This document shows, piece after piece, positions 21,765 to 33,279 of a DNA stretch of 64,000 nt. Source of the stretch: Thereva unica (lineage: Eukaryota; Arthropoda; Insecta; Diptera; Therevidae); assembly GCA_949987705.1 (NCBI GenBank), contig OX465283.1, positions 51,870,953 to 51,934,952 of the forward strand. Reading direction: 5' to 3'. A program made the translations under genes and the position numbers. Each line of letters begins with the position of its first letter. The first letter of the stretch is position 1. Under the pieces are notes generated by a model. The model was not told where the DNA came from, ran no database searches, and saw nothing but the letters and a program-made list of their open reading frames with translations.

Positions 21765-22990
21765 ACTATAAAAAAGAGTAATGGCGAAAGTAAACTTCCT
21801 TGTCATGCTCCTGAGTTCACCTCAATTCTGTCAGATGACTTTCCATTACGGAGAACTCTGCATTTGGAATTGTTGGATAGAGCTTTTATCAATTGTATTA
21901 TTTTGTCCGGCAGCCCAGGGAGCCGTAGAGCCCGCCATATAAAGCTCTTATTAACCGAGTCGAGCGCTTTCTCATAGTCTTCGAAAGCAAGGTAAACGGG
22001 GATCGTAATTCAATAGACTGCTCCACAATTATTCTCAAGGTGTTAATATGGTCTATGCAGGAGCGGCTCTTTCTGAATCCAGCCTGCTGTCTTCTAAGCG
22101 TTCGGTCTACTGTCTCTCTTATTATAATATGTAATCTTCTTCTTCTTTGATCCGTTAGCTGGCGGCCTGAGCGGGACATCCCCGCAACGGATACGCTGTT
22201 GTCGGTGTTGCTAGGTCTCGAACTCTATTCACGACTCCTTCCCATTCTTGCTTGGTGTCTGATAATCGTAGATTCTTTAGGTCACCCTCGATATTCTTTA
22301 GCCAGGTTTTCTTCAGTGCCGATCGCTGGATTCTCCAGTCTACGGGACGGTCTCGCCAGGGAAATTTACGTGACCAGCGGTTATCATCAATTCAGCAAAC
22401 ATGTCCAAACCACAGTAGTCGACGATTGTGCATTTCTTCCTCGATCAGTGTCTGCGAGGAAGACCTCAAGCTTCTTAACGTCCACTTTGAGCAGTGTCCA
22501 CGTTTCAGATCCATAAAGAAGAGTAGGAAGGATCAACGTTCGGTAAAGGCGTACTTTTGTTGTAATATGTTGGACAGGATTTTACTCACAGTAGATAATA
22601 GACAGATGCCTCTCCAGTTGTCGCAAATTTTCAGGTCCCCCGTTTTTGGTATTTCGACTTGATAACTTCCGTCCAATCTTCTGGAAAGGTGCAGGTGTTC
22701 CATGCCATTTCCAGGATTGGCTTTAGTACATCTGCTATGAGGCATTAGTCGACTTTCAAAAACTCTGGTGAGATGCCATCTTTTCCAGCTGCTTTACCAT
22801 TGGCGATTGCATGAATTGCGGTTACTAAATCCGTCTTGTATGGGGCCCGGGTGGTGATTCTTATTGGCTGTGCATTGTTTCTGTTTTCCTGAGGTTCCTG
22901 TGCAAGTGAACCATTCAGGGCGGCGAAGAAGTAGTCTCTTGGCCTTCACGGTGCCATAGTTCTTCATTTGAAGTCATACTATTATAGATC
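21765..22990 (-). mobile_element. RTE-like LINE, minus strand, split by a nested LINE
   Basis: On the minus strand the pieces AIHAIANGKAAGKDGIS (about 22800), DNWRGICLLSTVSKILSN (about 22600), then after the insert TVDRTLRRQQAGFRKSRSCI (about 22080) and RVLRNGKSSDR (about 21830) follow the order of the better copy at 58750-60706. The insert 22133-22557 interrupts it between KILSN and RETVDR. Both 5' and 3' parts are missing, and it is frameshifted in the FEKAFD region. Confidence 0.65.
22133..22557 (-). mobile_element. 5'-truncated LINE nested in LINE
   Basis: A 425-bp insert on the minus strand, reading through a LINE C-terminus (LLYGSETWTL near 22500, KTWLKNIEGDLKNLRLSD near 22290), a stop, then GGATCAAAGAAGAAGAAGATT. 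It is flanked by 13-bp near-identical repeats: TATTATAATATGT at 22120-22132 and TGTTGTAATATGT at 22558-22570, two mismatches. This is the expected outcome of target-primed insertion. Its tail resembles 9648-9849. Confidence 0.7.
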
Positions 22991-25429
22991 AATAATTCGA
23001 CGAGAGACACCTGGATCGTCTCTGTACTGAAATTTTTGAAAGGGCTGAAGTTGTTGAAAGCGCCTTCTTTGTCCAATACAAGATTATACAGTGAAAATTA
23101 ATACATGCAGTTCGGTGACCACCCATTATACCTTGAAATATGAAGGCTTGGAGAACGAGAGAGGGACCTTCATTATGGTCTATAGATTTGTGGAGGCAGG
23201 ATTCCGCTTTTAACAGCTAGGGAAGCACACCGAAAAATATCCTGGAGCAGATGATGAGGTTGGTAGATGTGTGAAGAATGCTGGGTGTGGCGTCATAGGC
23301 CATCTACAAGAAGCTTAAGCAGTACGAAGCTTAAAGAAGGCAGCATTAGCAGGAAAGTTTTGTGAAGTTAAAGCGCAAGCAGACCTAGCGCATAAGCAAG
23401 ATCGCAAAGCAAATTCTAATTGGAAACAGGCTGTCATAGCTGCAAATGGTACACTTGCACGGGGTGCAATTTCAGAAATTGAGATTTTGAGAAAAAAATT
23501 TAAAATTTTGAAGAAAAAAAAAAAACAATTTAAAAGTGTTCCCATGCCTTCATTTTCAATTATTAAAAGAACTTCACAGAGTGTTTGTGTCTTTTTTCAT
23601 CGGTCCTCACTACTATAAAAAATGAACAGCTGATGGGGGTGCAATATGGCATATTGCACCGGGCGCAAAAAAAACCCAAGCGCCGGCACTGCCTGCACTC
23701 TCTCTTTGAAAACTACAATAACCTACCTATATGATATTTCACAATTTCAATTTCTTTTTACCACGATTTTGTCTCTAACACAAACTACACTATTTTGCAC
23801 ACTTAATTCTTCAATATCGCTTTATTAAGCCATAATGCGGGTATAATACGAGTCAACCCTGTTGGATCCTGAGAAAATGCAGAATTGCCTCAAAGGTATG
23901 TCGACGGAATGAGGCTTTAAGTTTAAAGTCTTCGTGGACTTGCAATTTGATGACATTTCTGTTCAACAACGCCGACAATTGTAGAGTGCCCCCACTGAAG
24001 AGCATCGCCCAAGTGGCCATTCGGTTTCAGCCTCAATTATAGTGTATTTCTCTTGTTCAAGATATATCATACCAGCTTGTACTTTCCAAATCTACCACTG
24101 CAAATTTTTAATTAATTCATTAACTTTGGAAGTTTATTTGATTATATTGAAAAAAAAAAAAAAACTTCTTAAACTTCTTGACAACTTCTTCATTTCGGCC
24201 TGATCGAAAAACGATCATAGTCAAACAAGAAAAATTCCCCCAACAAACTACATCATCCCCAATTTTATTCCAATTTCACAATCAACTTTAAGCCGAGAAT
24301 CCATAAAAATAATTTTAACAATTGAAGCCCTTAAAATTCATAATTTCCGCTAAAAATCAAAATTTATATCTTCATCAATTCGAAAATAATTAAAGAAATC
24401 ATACTTTTACGGCATCATTTAATAAAATTTTATGCTCCTTGTGCTTTACGATGTAATCAGTTCCGTTCTCGTTAATTTGCATTCGTTCCACCCCGACCGG
24501 GGCCGGGCCTGGGTCGGGCGCACTCCACCCCCGCGCCATCAATCGATGCCACTACATTCATTATCCTATCCACAATAAATTTTGCATTAAAATCTTATTC
24601 ATTGGCAATTTAATTCTATAATTTTATCTACGCGGGAGTCGTGAATCCCCTGCACCCGCACCTCCGGGCAGGGGCCCGTAAGGCCCCGGATCAGGATTGT
24701 AGAAAATCGATTTCAACTTATCTAGTCTTTCGGTCATTTCATTTAGGATTCATCATTTCCGATGCGATATTTACAATTGATGATATCGTTAAGCTACATA
24801 AGGCCAAGTCATAAATATTAACCAACCGGCAGAAATATAATCCTCAGCCAAATCCAGCCTTTCAATCTTTTACCCGGGAATAGGATGTACTCTGCAGGAT
24901 AAGGCACTTATGTGAACTGTTTATTGGTGGGATTGCTCGTGTTCAGGATTTGGATATATTGTGATGTGTGAGTCAATAGCAGCAGAAATGGGCGAGGAAA
25001 TAGTGATACAAGTGGATAAGAATTGGCTGCGGTGAGGAGCCTTCCCCATTTCGGTGCAGACTTGTGTCTTGAATTGGTTAATCTTTGTTTATCTGAAACG
25101 GATATTGGGATGAGTGATGACATTAAGACGAGATTAATATCGAAGCATGGATTAGCATGTTGCGGATGGATGAATTGGGTGGTAATTAATGTTATCCATT
25201 CTTTAGGAATCTGAGCACTCCATTATCATAAGGAGTATATTTTTTTTAGAAAAACCAATGTTTACTTTACTTACTAAGAACGGATGGCTGGGAGAGGGGG
25301 TTGGGTACTGAACCCCCAAAATGCTTTCTGTATGAAGAAAATTCAACTTGAACATTTATAATATCATTTTGTAATTTTGATTAATAAACAGTTTTCAAAG
25401 AAATACTTTATAGTCTGTCTGAGTGTGAA
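22991..25429. other. No gene recognised; GC-rich patch
   Basis: Mostly AT-rich DNA. Two short GC-rich patches stand out at about 24490-24540 and 24640-24710 (for example GGGGCCCGTAAGGCCCCGG). A phrase GCACCGGGCGCAAAAAAAACCC near 23657 resembles an inverted phrase near 56410, perhaps the end of a dispersed element. Frames are short and unrecognised. Confidence 0.35.
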
Positions 25430-25760
25430 GCTGAGTAGTGGGTTAGAGGGGATTGAAAGGCGGTCATTTATAAACATAAGAAATAGAGCAGGTTAAAAAA
25501 TTGACCTCTGGAGAGCCCCCGCAGAGATGGGGTGAGGTTCCGATTTGATGACATCCAATACTACCTTGATTAAAAGGTAGGACAGGAAACTCTCAATCCA
25601 CTTCAGTATAAGTGGGTCGACTCAAATAGCCTTGAGGAAATATTTAAAGCAACCAGACAAGACTTACCAGATCCAAGCAGACTTCGGTTGAGGTGCTCTG
25701 TAAGGCAAACTCGGACAGTGGACTTTTGTCGGAAGCTTTACTGTCTGTCGTTTATAAGTC
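25430..25760 (-). pseudogene. CR1/Jockey-like LINE RT fragment
   Basis: It shares long blocks with 16801-17300: ATCCAATACTACCTTGATTAA, GGAAACTCTCAATCCA and ACTTCGGTTGAGGTG. It lacks the MITE that splits that copy, though the sequence at the equivalent point is diverged. No open RT frame remains. Confidence 0.55.
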
Positions 25761-25939
25761 GGTTGGATTCCAGATATCCCATAAGCTGTTTGGAGGCTGG
25801 AGTCACGTTTTTCGGTTCGGTTCCTCACAGACGTACCTTTCAAGGGAGAACTGGGAATGATGAGGGGTATGCGTATGACCCCACTTCTCCCTTTATCCAT
25901 AAAGTTCGTGAGCACATACCCTGGAGCGCACCGTCTTAA

Positions 25940-26010
25940 CCGGCTCCTTAGCTCACCTCAAAGCAATCGGGTAATTTTCCGTTATGGAGAACTCTGCATT
26001 CAGCGTTGCC
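25940..26010 (-). repeat. RTE-like LINE scrap
   Basis: The minus strand reads ECRVLHNGKLPDCFEVS, matching CRVLHNGKLSDRFE in the 59.7-kb LINE. Only about 70 bp are left. Confidence 0.5.
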
Positions 26011-26105
26011 ATCTTAGTGGTTTTAGCACTAGAACTAGTGGTTTAGATTTGCCTTTAGTGGGAAAAAATCGTATCTAGTGGCTAGGAGATTTTTTTAATG
26101 GTAAG

Positions 26106-27359
26106 CCCGAGTAAAAATAAAAAATGGGCTTATGACGGGCGAATCGCGGCCGCTTGGTTTTTTCAGGGGGATATGACGATCGTAGAATTTTTACCCGTTT
26201 TTAATGGGGGCACATTCGGCCTTTCGACGTCCAAACTTGACCAAACGATTTAAATGGCCAAGAACCAAGCTGTACACGCGGGCATTCTACGGGCAAATTT
26301 GAGCAAAAAAGAATATGCCCCAAATACATTGTTGAATTTGTTTTATGGGAACTTGAACTTTGTCGTTATGTACAATGAATGGCCCTTCGACTTATCCTAC
26401 AAGATTATCGATAAGAGCTCGCCAGTGGCCCCAGTCGGTTTGTTGTAAGGGATGTGTGTAGTGCGTGTTGATTTATATTTTAGTGGAAAACTTTGTTATT
26501 AAATCGCTAGAAAAAAAACAGTGTACTGATGATGTTTTTCTTAATAAATACGCGGTGAGTTTTGCATCTTTACATAGATGAATATTATAAAGAATTTTTT
26601 TTAATCGCATTACAGTGGACCCCCGGTAATCCGACAAAGGTTTTGCAGGGCGGTGTCGGAATATCGAGTTTGTCGGATTATAGAGTATTGCCATAGACCC
26701 TCTATAGTTCGGAATTTTTTGAAAAAAGTACCTTATAATCCGACTAATTACAAATCAATGTGGAATTTAGTAAATTAAACAGCACAATTGTTAGCTTATG
26801 TTTTATTATAAAATAGTGGCGACGAGTACAAGTTACAACCGTGTAGTTCAATCGATCAGATTTGCAAATATGTATATATAAATTTTCTGTATGCACTGGT
26901 ACAGTGATAGGCATGTCGGATTACAGAGGGCGCCGGATTAGACAGGGGCCGGATTACCGAGGGTCCACTGTATATACAAACGTATACCCGTCGGTATGTG
27001 TGTGCGTGCGTAGTGTACGGCAGTACTGTCCTGCAACGAGTCTTCTAATGCCCTTCATATGGCCGAGGACTATGTTTAAGCACTTTTGGTGTTCCCCGTG
27101 GAAAGGCCTTATTTTATTTTTACTCGGGCTAGGATATTTTCTTATAGTAGAGCGAATATCCACATCGCTGGCACTGTACCACCGTCGTATGCCCTTAATA
27201 GCAACTATACGGCCGCTATACCACCATCGTATGGCTGTTATTGGTACTGCAAGGCCGTCCTGTCGCACTGTCCTGCAACGGGCCTTCTGATGCCCTCCAT
27301 ATGACCGAGGGCTATAACAATCACGCCCGTTGTAAGGCCATAATTTATTTTTACTCGGG
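26106..27359. mobile_element. DNA element with CCCGAGTAAAAATAA ends
   Basis: The terminal inverted repeats are about 36 bp: CCCGAGTAAAAATAA continuing through GG.CTTA..ACGGGCG, at 26106 and inverted up to 27359. Internally there are short direct repeats (TGTCCTGCAACG near 27030 and 27270) and imperfect ACCACCGTCGTATG pairs. It hosts a Tigger-like MITE at 26613-26970. Other family members are at 10340-10389, 20315-21040 and about 54500-54640. No transposase frame was found and no target duplication is clear, so the superfamily is open. Confidence 0.6.
26613..26970. mobile_element. Tigger/pogo-like MITE, TA target
   Basis: 358 bp, ends CAGTGGACCCCCGGTAATCC and the inverse of CAGTGGACCCTCGGTAATCC, flanked by TA at 26611-26612 and 26971-26972. 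The end sequence and the TA duplication are those of the pogo/Tigger branch of Tc1/mariner. A paralogous empty site with a single TA lies near 54521, in AATCGCATTATATACAAACG. Confidence 0.75.
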
Positions 27360-27595
27360 AGAGGAAAGTTTACAAGTATAAAAAATTAGTGTTGGCCATC
27401 CACTAAAACCATAATAAGACATCAATTACTACTGACCTAATGATTAAATAAAAACCCAGAGTTTATTACCAAAGTTGCTGCACAGTAACGTCAATTGCAT
27501 CTTCTGAAGTGGAATGAAACCAAAATATTGCAACAATTTTTCGTATGAAGTTCTGCAGTTTAAAGACCCAGCAGAAGTGACTCGATTTGAATAAT

Positions 27596-27685
27596 TGTCC
27601 GGCCACTTTTGCGATTATTTTACCACAATCGAACTCCGATGTTGAAAGACTTATTCATGCTGCTAAAGAACATTGTCAAGAATAA
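27596..27685 (+). pseudogene. hAT transposase dimerisation-domain fragment
   Basis: The plus strand reads FAIILPQSNSDVERLIHAAK then a stop, resembling the P-x-S-N-A-D-V-E-R-x-F-S motif near the C-terminus of hAT transposases. Only about 25 residues are recognisable, and no terminal repeats were found. Confidence 0.4.
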
Positions 27686-28026
27686 GTGAAAGTCTTAACC
27701 TCAGCTGTCACCCTTTATATTAACGTCGTTCATGTCAATGCCTAGTAGAAAGCTTAATTCGAAGGAGATGATAACAAGGATTGGATAGATTAAAGGAAGT
27801 CTAGGGATGCATGAGGACGTGGCGCTCAATCTCGAGGTTGAATTTTTGATGTTGTATGACTACCAGGCGGATTCTCTGCTAGTTAAACATCCAACCATGG
27901 TGGAACTTTGTTACCGTGATTAACTAATTAAGCCGACAAGATGCGTTATTAGAACCATATACAGCCTTAGAGTGTCGGCTAAAGCTTCATTTACCTCAGC
28001 TCAATAATGCTCAGTTCAATCCACAT

Positions 28027-28160
28027 AACTTCACCGGCTAAACTCCAGTTCAAGTTCAGTTGTAGCTTCAAATGGTTGTTGCTTTTTCGCTAGAAGTTAA
28101 AAACGCAAAAGCTCACTTATTTCCGTTGATTGCTCTCTTTTGAGCGAGCTTTTCATTAAG
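28027..28160. repeat. Partial copy of the 1-270 element
   Basis: ACTTCACCGGCTA, GTTGTTGCTTTTTCGC, GCAAAAGCTCACTTATT and GAGCGAGCTTTT follow in the same order as at positions 4-130. The other terminal repeat is absent. Confidence 0.5.
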
Positions 28161-28279
28161 TTGGAGGAACTTTAGATTTAGTGAGATATCTAGTTACTTT
28201 TAGCGAAGATGAAAATATTTGAGTGGTTTTCTGGTGGCTTCAAAAGTCGATCTAGTGTTCATGGAAAAAGTTGGCAACC

Positions 28280-28375
28280 CTGTTTGCATTTGGAATTGTT
28301 ATAAGGAGCTTTTATCAATTCTATTATTTTGTCAGGCAATTCTCGTTACCGTAGTGCCTGCCTGCTATCTGTTGA
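28280..28375 (-). repeat. RTE-like LINE scrap
   Basis: GCATTTGGAATTGTTATAAGG then GAGCTTTTATCAATTCTATT match the minus-strand LINE at 21850-21900 (the region encoding the helix before CRVL). Non-coding now. Confidence 0.45.
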
Positions 28376-28454
28376 GGCGGGCGGTCTGGTACTATAACAA
28401 TATAAGGTAGTGGGATTGCTTATAGCACGATAGGTACAGGTCACGGTACTACCA

Positions 28455-28457
<3 letters not shown>

Positions 28458-28519
<62 letters not shown>
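28458..28519. repeat. (TA)n microsatellite inside inverted flanks
   Basis: About 30 TA units. The flanks GTACTACCACTGATATA and the inverse GTAGTACCCACTGACATATA form an imperfect inverted repeat, so the microsatellite may have grown within a small palindromic element. Confidence 0.7.
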
Positions 28520-28522
<3 letters not shown>

Positions 28523-28539
28523 CTATATGTCAGTGGGTA

Positions 28540-29930
28540 CTACTTGGACCCCCCATACATCACCGAAAGAAAGAAATAAGAAACAGAGATACCAGCTCTC
28601 GAAAAACACCTGCTATTTTCAATTGTATACTTCATTCTTAACCTTTTTCCGTGGATTTAAGATTAATCTTACGACATTTTAATCCTTCGCTAAAACATCA
28701 GAATCTAAAAATAAAACTTCTCAAACCTTTTTAATATTACAAATGGTCATTGCTTATGCATATGTTTTTTTCCACGGCTCTGTTCACTTCATTTATAATT
28801 CAAAGAATTTCAAAAATAGACGATTTTGAGAACGATTTTTAACAATTCCTGATTGGATTGAAAAGTTTCCATTTACTGAATCAAAAGGACATGTTTACCT
28901 TCCTTTTTTAGGGAAATTATTCATAACTGATTTTTTTTCACAGGAAGATTATCTTTTAACAGAAATTGTTATTGATTGTGAATGGTTGCATGCTGACAAC
29001 AACTAGTGATATCTAACTTTAGCTCGGTTGCCAATTCTAATCAGCACAGGACAATGTCAGGTCATGAATGTGGCGGCAGCCATGAACCTTGATTCACAAA
29101 ACGCGGTTAATATTGCATTGTATATTTTCATACCGGACAAGGTACCGAACGGGACTGATTCCATAGAAAATTGTTTAGAAAAATAATTAGAGTCTCTTGT
29201 TTATCGTTTAGCACATGCACCCTTGTTTAACTAGTGGACATTTAAGAATATTATTCAAGGTGAAATGAAGGTCAAAACTTAATAGTGATTGAAGTGTTTT
29301 TTTTTTATAAATATTTTAGTATGATTTGCGAGGTAGAGCTAGAATTGTTGATGAATAATCATGTTAATGGTATGGGAGCAAGCGTAGAAAAAGTTTTTTC
29401 ATATAATTTAAATGGCGCTCCGAACGAGATCTTGAAAAATGTACAGCATACAATATACATATAGTATACAGTTTTAACATTTAAACAGTCACGAGATCTT
29501 CAAAATTTTTATCAAACCGACTTTTGTGATTTTGTGTTTAAGCTCGTCAAAAGGAGCTTGTTAAGTTTTGCCATGTAGATTTATGATATGATATCGCTGA
29601 AATCGGTTTAGTTTTTTCTGATTACAACAAACCCAATGATTGGAGCCTTTTCTTGGGCAATAGTTACTGAAACTTTCTCTTACTATGAACTAAATTCGTG
29701 TACTCCGCTGTGTACTCAATGTGTTTCCAGCAGTTTTTGACGTGACAACGTCTATTAAAACGATGAACGCCGGCTGCATGCACGAAAAATGATGACTCAT
29801 TGTCCCGTTATGTCCCGTTATGTCCCGTTATCCCGTAATAATTTAAAAAATTTGATCGTAGTAATCTTAAAAATTTGATTAAAATTGTCAATATTTAATT
29901 AAATTAAATTTGTCAAATTGTCAACAATAA
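28540..29930. other. No gene recognised; short tandem repeat
   Basis: AT-rich. The only structure seen is three perfect tandem copies of TGTCCCGTTA at 29801-29830, shortly before the Helentron-like coding pieces. They may belong to that element but nothing proves it. Confidence 0.4.
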
Positions 29931-29964
29931 GCAAAGCAAGCCAAACACTCTGTCTCCTAACTGG

Positions 29965-30252
29965 GTGCCGGTGTATAAGAAAATAGTGAACATTACACTG
30001 ACGAAAACTGTGAAATGCAAACGAAAACAGTTTCCTTGCGTTCCTGCTTGTGCTATTACCATTCACAAGTCGCAAGGTGGGACGTTTACTGTTATTGTTT
30101 ATAAATACTCCTCGGAGCAACCACAACAGTTGGTGTATGTGGCGCAGAGTCGGGTAACGAATATAGACGGCTTGCACATCATCACGGAAAAAGATGCGCT
30201 TCAAACAAGGACGGGATGGGAACGACTCACAGACTACGCGAGATGTCCGTAA
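29965..30252 (+). pseudogene. RepHel helicase C-terminal fragment
   Basis: Contains RKQFPCVPACAITIHKSQGG and QQLVYVAQSRVTNIDGL, the last conserved helicase motifs of PIF1/RepHel proteins (the TxHKSQG motif and the VYVAxSRV motif). The helicase would unwind DNA during rolling-circle transposition. The frame stops at 30250 while the endonuclease continues in another frame from about 30216, so a frameshift separates two domains that are normally fused. Everything upstream of these motifs is lost. Confidence 0.65.
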
Positions 30253-31031
30253 CGAACACATTCGACTCCGTGGACACTTCGAAAGCAGTGAAATTTTGTG
30301 ATGACGGTAACAACGCTGGGCAAACTGTAGTGACAAACCTTAATGTTCAGAGTTTGTCTGCGCACTTCGCCGATATTAAAACGGATTCCGTGATACCAAG
30401 ATCGGATTATTTGGTATTGACTGAAACGTGGATGCGTGACAATTTTGATCCAGTTCCAATCAATAATTATGAATGTATAACCAGGCAGAATAATCGATCG
30501 GATTCTGATACAAACGCAGCTGGTGGAGTAGCAATCTATCGAAAATTAACATCAACATCCACGGCCAAAGTTCTCCACGTTGAATTGTCGGACACAACTC
30601 TTCTCATCAGAAACACAGGCGAGGTCTGCTTGGCTGAAATTACATGCTTCACTGCTGATACAACGTTTAAAATTGTACTTGGCGCAGTGTATATTCATCC
30701 TGGAGCAAGTGTCTCAAACATTAGTGTATTGATGCACCAAGCACTCTTTCCGTATGTGCATAACAGGCAGTATGTGCATCCGATCATGCAAGTTGATACC
30801 AATGTACCAATTCTTCTTTGTGGCGACTTCAACACAAACGTGAAAAATGATGATACATTCCTCAAATTCATGAAGGGTATGTACAATCTCGAATCCACAT
30901 CAGATGTTACTAAGTCAACAACGCTCCACCAAAGCGCATGTCATCGGTTGGTTGATGAGATTCTACTCGTTTCAGGAGGCATAACACTCCAGCGAATTAT
31001 TCTCGATGCCCCGATGTCAAAGTCGCAGTAG
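30216..31031 (+). pseudogene. Helentron endonuclease domain (EEP family)
   Basis: 271 codons open. LNVQSLSAHFADI near residues 42-55 is the N-terminal Asn strand of the fold; LVLTETWM near 85-92 carries the metal-binding Glu; GGVAIYRK near 122; ILLCGDFNTN near 205 is the GDFN motif with catalytic Asp and Asn. The expected C-terminal S-D-H motif is missing: after LHQSACHRLVDEIL the frame drifts to a stop. Endonuclease/exonuclease/phosphatase domains of this kind occur at the C-terminus of Helentron proteins. A solitary LINE endonuclease is the alternative, but the helicase piece directly upstream argues against it. Confidence 0.6.
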
Positions 31032-31118
31032 TAATGGTTGAAGTAGGTGGACTAAAAATATCGCGGGTAGGTTGTGGCAGTTCCTTCCCCGACTAGAGCT
31101 GCTGTTCGACATTGCACT

Positions 31119-31765
31119 CTATACGAAGAAAATAGATTGTCGACAGTATAAAGGGCCTTTCCTGAGACTCTAGTCTTTCACATAAAAAAAAAAAAAAAAC
31201 AAAAAAAACGCTGAGAGGAACAACCCTCGATTTGACTTTTTCAAGGCACATTACACTTGAAACACTCCCATTCATTTCATACTTTTCCTATCATCGACCT
31301 ATCCTTAACAGAATAACACAGATTGCAAGAAGTTAAATAAAGCTGTAAATGAATTTGTTACTACACATTGTTACTTGTAAATAATCTGTTCATTAAAGTA
31401 ATAAACATATTTGAATTCATTAGTGCAAATAAAAGCTAATTTATCAATCAAAATGAATATTTCATTTCACTCCTTTTTGTATCCATACAAAATAATGATA
31501 ATTTAATATAAATGATTCAATTTTATTCATAAAAGTATGCAATCATTTCATCAATGTTTTCTCATGACGTCACGTTAAACTATCGTCCGTAAACCCTCTT
31601 TACAGACAACAAATTTTTTACATAGGGCTAATATTGCACGAGTTGTAGTGCGTTAAGTGTGTAAAAACGTAAGTTTTGCAATAAAAAGTGCAATTAAAAA
31701 TATATTGGCAAAAAACTACTTGCAACTTAGGAGTTGACACAAGTCAATCATAGATAATGTCATAG
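31119..31765. other. No gene recognised
   Basis: AT-rich stretch with an A-run at 31184-31208. It may include the non-coding end of the Helentron, but the boundary is not visible. Confidence 0.4.
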
Positions 31766-33066
31766 AGTTCAAGCTAATCAGTGAACGACTATGTTCCATA
31801 CGACTCCGAACGAAATTCTTCACCCTCTGACTTATAAATGTACATGCGGAGACGGATGAGAAAGCAAACACGAAAAAGGACACTTTCTACTACAAGCCTG
31901 AACACGCATATGACACGGCCCCTTCCAAAGACACGAAGATGGTCATAGGATATCTCAACGCCAAAATTTGAAGAGTGAACTGGCACAGACCAACCATTGG
32001 AAAAAAAGTCCCCACGAAATATCAAACGATAACGGACAACGGGTTGATTTTGCAATGAGCAAAAATATGATCGTCAGCTCAACATATTTCCCAAGGAAGG
32101 ACATTTACAAATACACTGGCAATCTCCCTGCGAAATATACTGCAATCAAATAGACCATATTCTCATAAACAGAAGCGCAGCTTCCAGTATCCTCCAAGTA
32201 GGATCCTGCAGAGGTGCCAATTGTGAATCAGACCACTTCCTAGTTAAAGCTAGATTCAGGGGTCGGCTGTCCACTCAAGAAAAAAGAAACAACAAACTAA
32301 AGAAATTCGACGTTGATCGTCTCCAAGAACAGACCGTAGATATCAGGCAACTGTAGCAGAAAGGATAGCTCCAAGTCTAAACATAAATAATGCAGATACA
32401 GTTGAATGGACAATACTGAAGACGATTCTGACAGATGTCACGAAGGAAACTGTAAGATACAAACCCACAGCCAGAGCCAATGATTAGTACGGCGAGGAAT
32501 GTAAAAAAGCTATAAAAGCCAGAAATAGAAATACGAAAACATACATAGAGAGACCGACGCGACGAGGAGCAGGAAATTGAAATACGGGGAAACAAGAACA
32601 GCAGAAAACATTTGCAGGAAGAAGAAAAGACAATTCCTCAACAATTACATGAGGCCAGAGATAAACTTTGCAAAACACAAAACACGGGAAGCATGCAAGG
32701 AAGTAAACTTCTTAAAAATAGGCTTCAAACCCTCCTCCGCTATATATAGAACAAAGGAAGGCATTATAGAAAAAATGCCTGAAGATTGGTAGCAAAGCAT
32801 TATCTGCCCAATACACAAGAAAAGAAATAAATTTTACTTTGGAAACTTAAGAGGCACGTCTCTATTAAGCACAGTATATAAAATAACGGCAAACATAATT
32901 AAAGCCAGATTGGAACCTTATGCAGAAACCTCAATAAGTGAATACCAAGCTTGATACAGAAGAAATCACTAAGGAAAATCCTTCGAAAATGCTGGGAATA
33001 CAACATCGACGTGTATCAAATTTCATCGACTTTAAATAAGCATACGACAGCATTGACAGGGAACAA

Positions 33067-33279
33067 ATGTATGCAACAATGCTGGAGCTAAACATCCCCC
33101 TAAAGATAGTAAAGTTAATTAAAATGACAATGAAAAATACAAGGTGTGCTGTCAGAATACAAGAAGAATTGGCAGAGTCCTACCCAGTCAAGCAGGGGTT
33201 AAAGCAGGGCGATGGGTTGGCACCCTTGCTATTTAATATCTGCCTAAAAGTAGTAATTCGGGAACGCAACCCTGCTTAA
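33067..33279 (+). pseudogene. LINE reverse transcriptase core, broken
   Basis: Reads MLELNIPLKIVKLIKMTM, VKQGLKQGDGLAPLLFNICL (the QGDxLAPLLF block) and, in other frames, SNFIDFK-AYDSIDRE just upstream and GCADDINCLARS just downstream (A-D-D core, the first residue is Cys where Tyr or Phe is usual). The catalytic aspartates can still be read but sit in three frames. Confidence 0.6.

Larger units (their letters stand above)
29931..31118 (+). mobile_element. Helentron tail (helicase end plus endonuclease)
   Basis: Two overlapping coding pieces in this order, PIF1-type helicase C-terminus then a LINE-like endonuclease, are the signature of Helentron-type rolling-circle transposons. The Rep domain and most of the helicase are missing. 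The last 190 or so bases (30931-31118) recur at 40707-40899. Confidence 0.6.

Noticed and set aside
24490..24710. GC-rich patches as rDNA or a CpG-island promoter
   Set aside because: Too short, no match to rRNA sequence I can recognise, and no gene starts nearby.
28458..28519. CRISPR-like or regulatory array
   Set aside because: Simple TA microsatellite; no CRISPR array exists anywhere in the window, and satellite monomers at 38 kb have no variable spacers.
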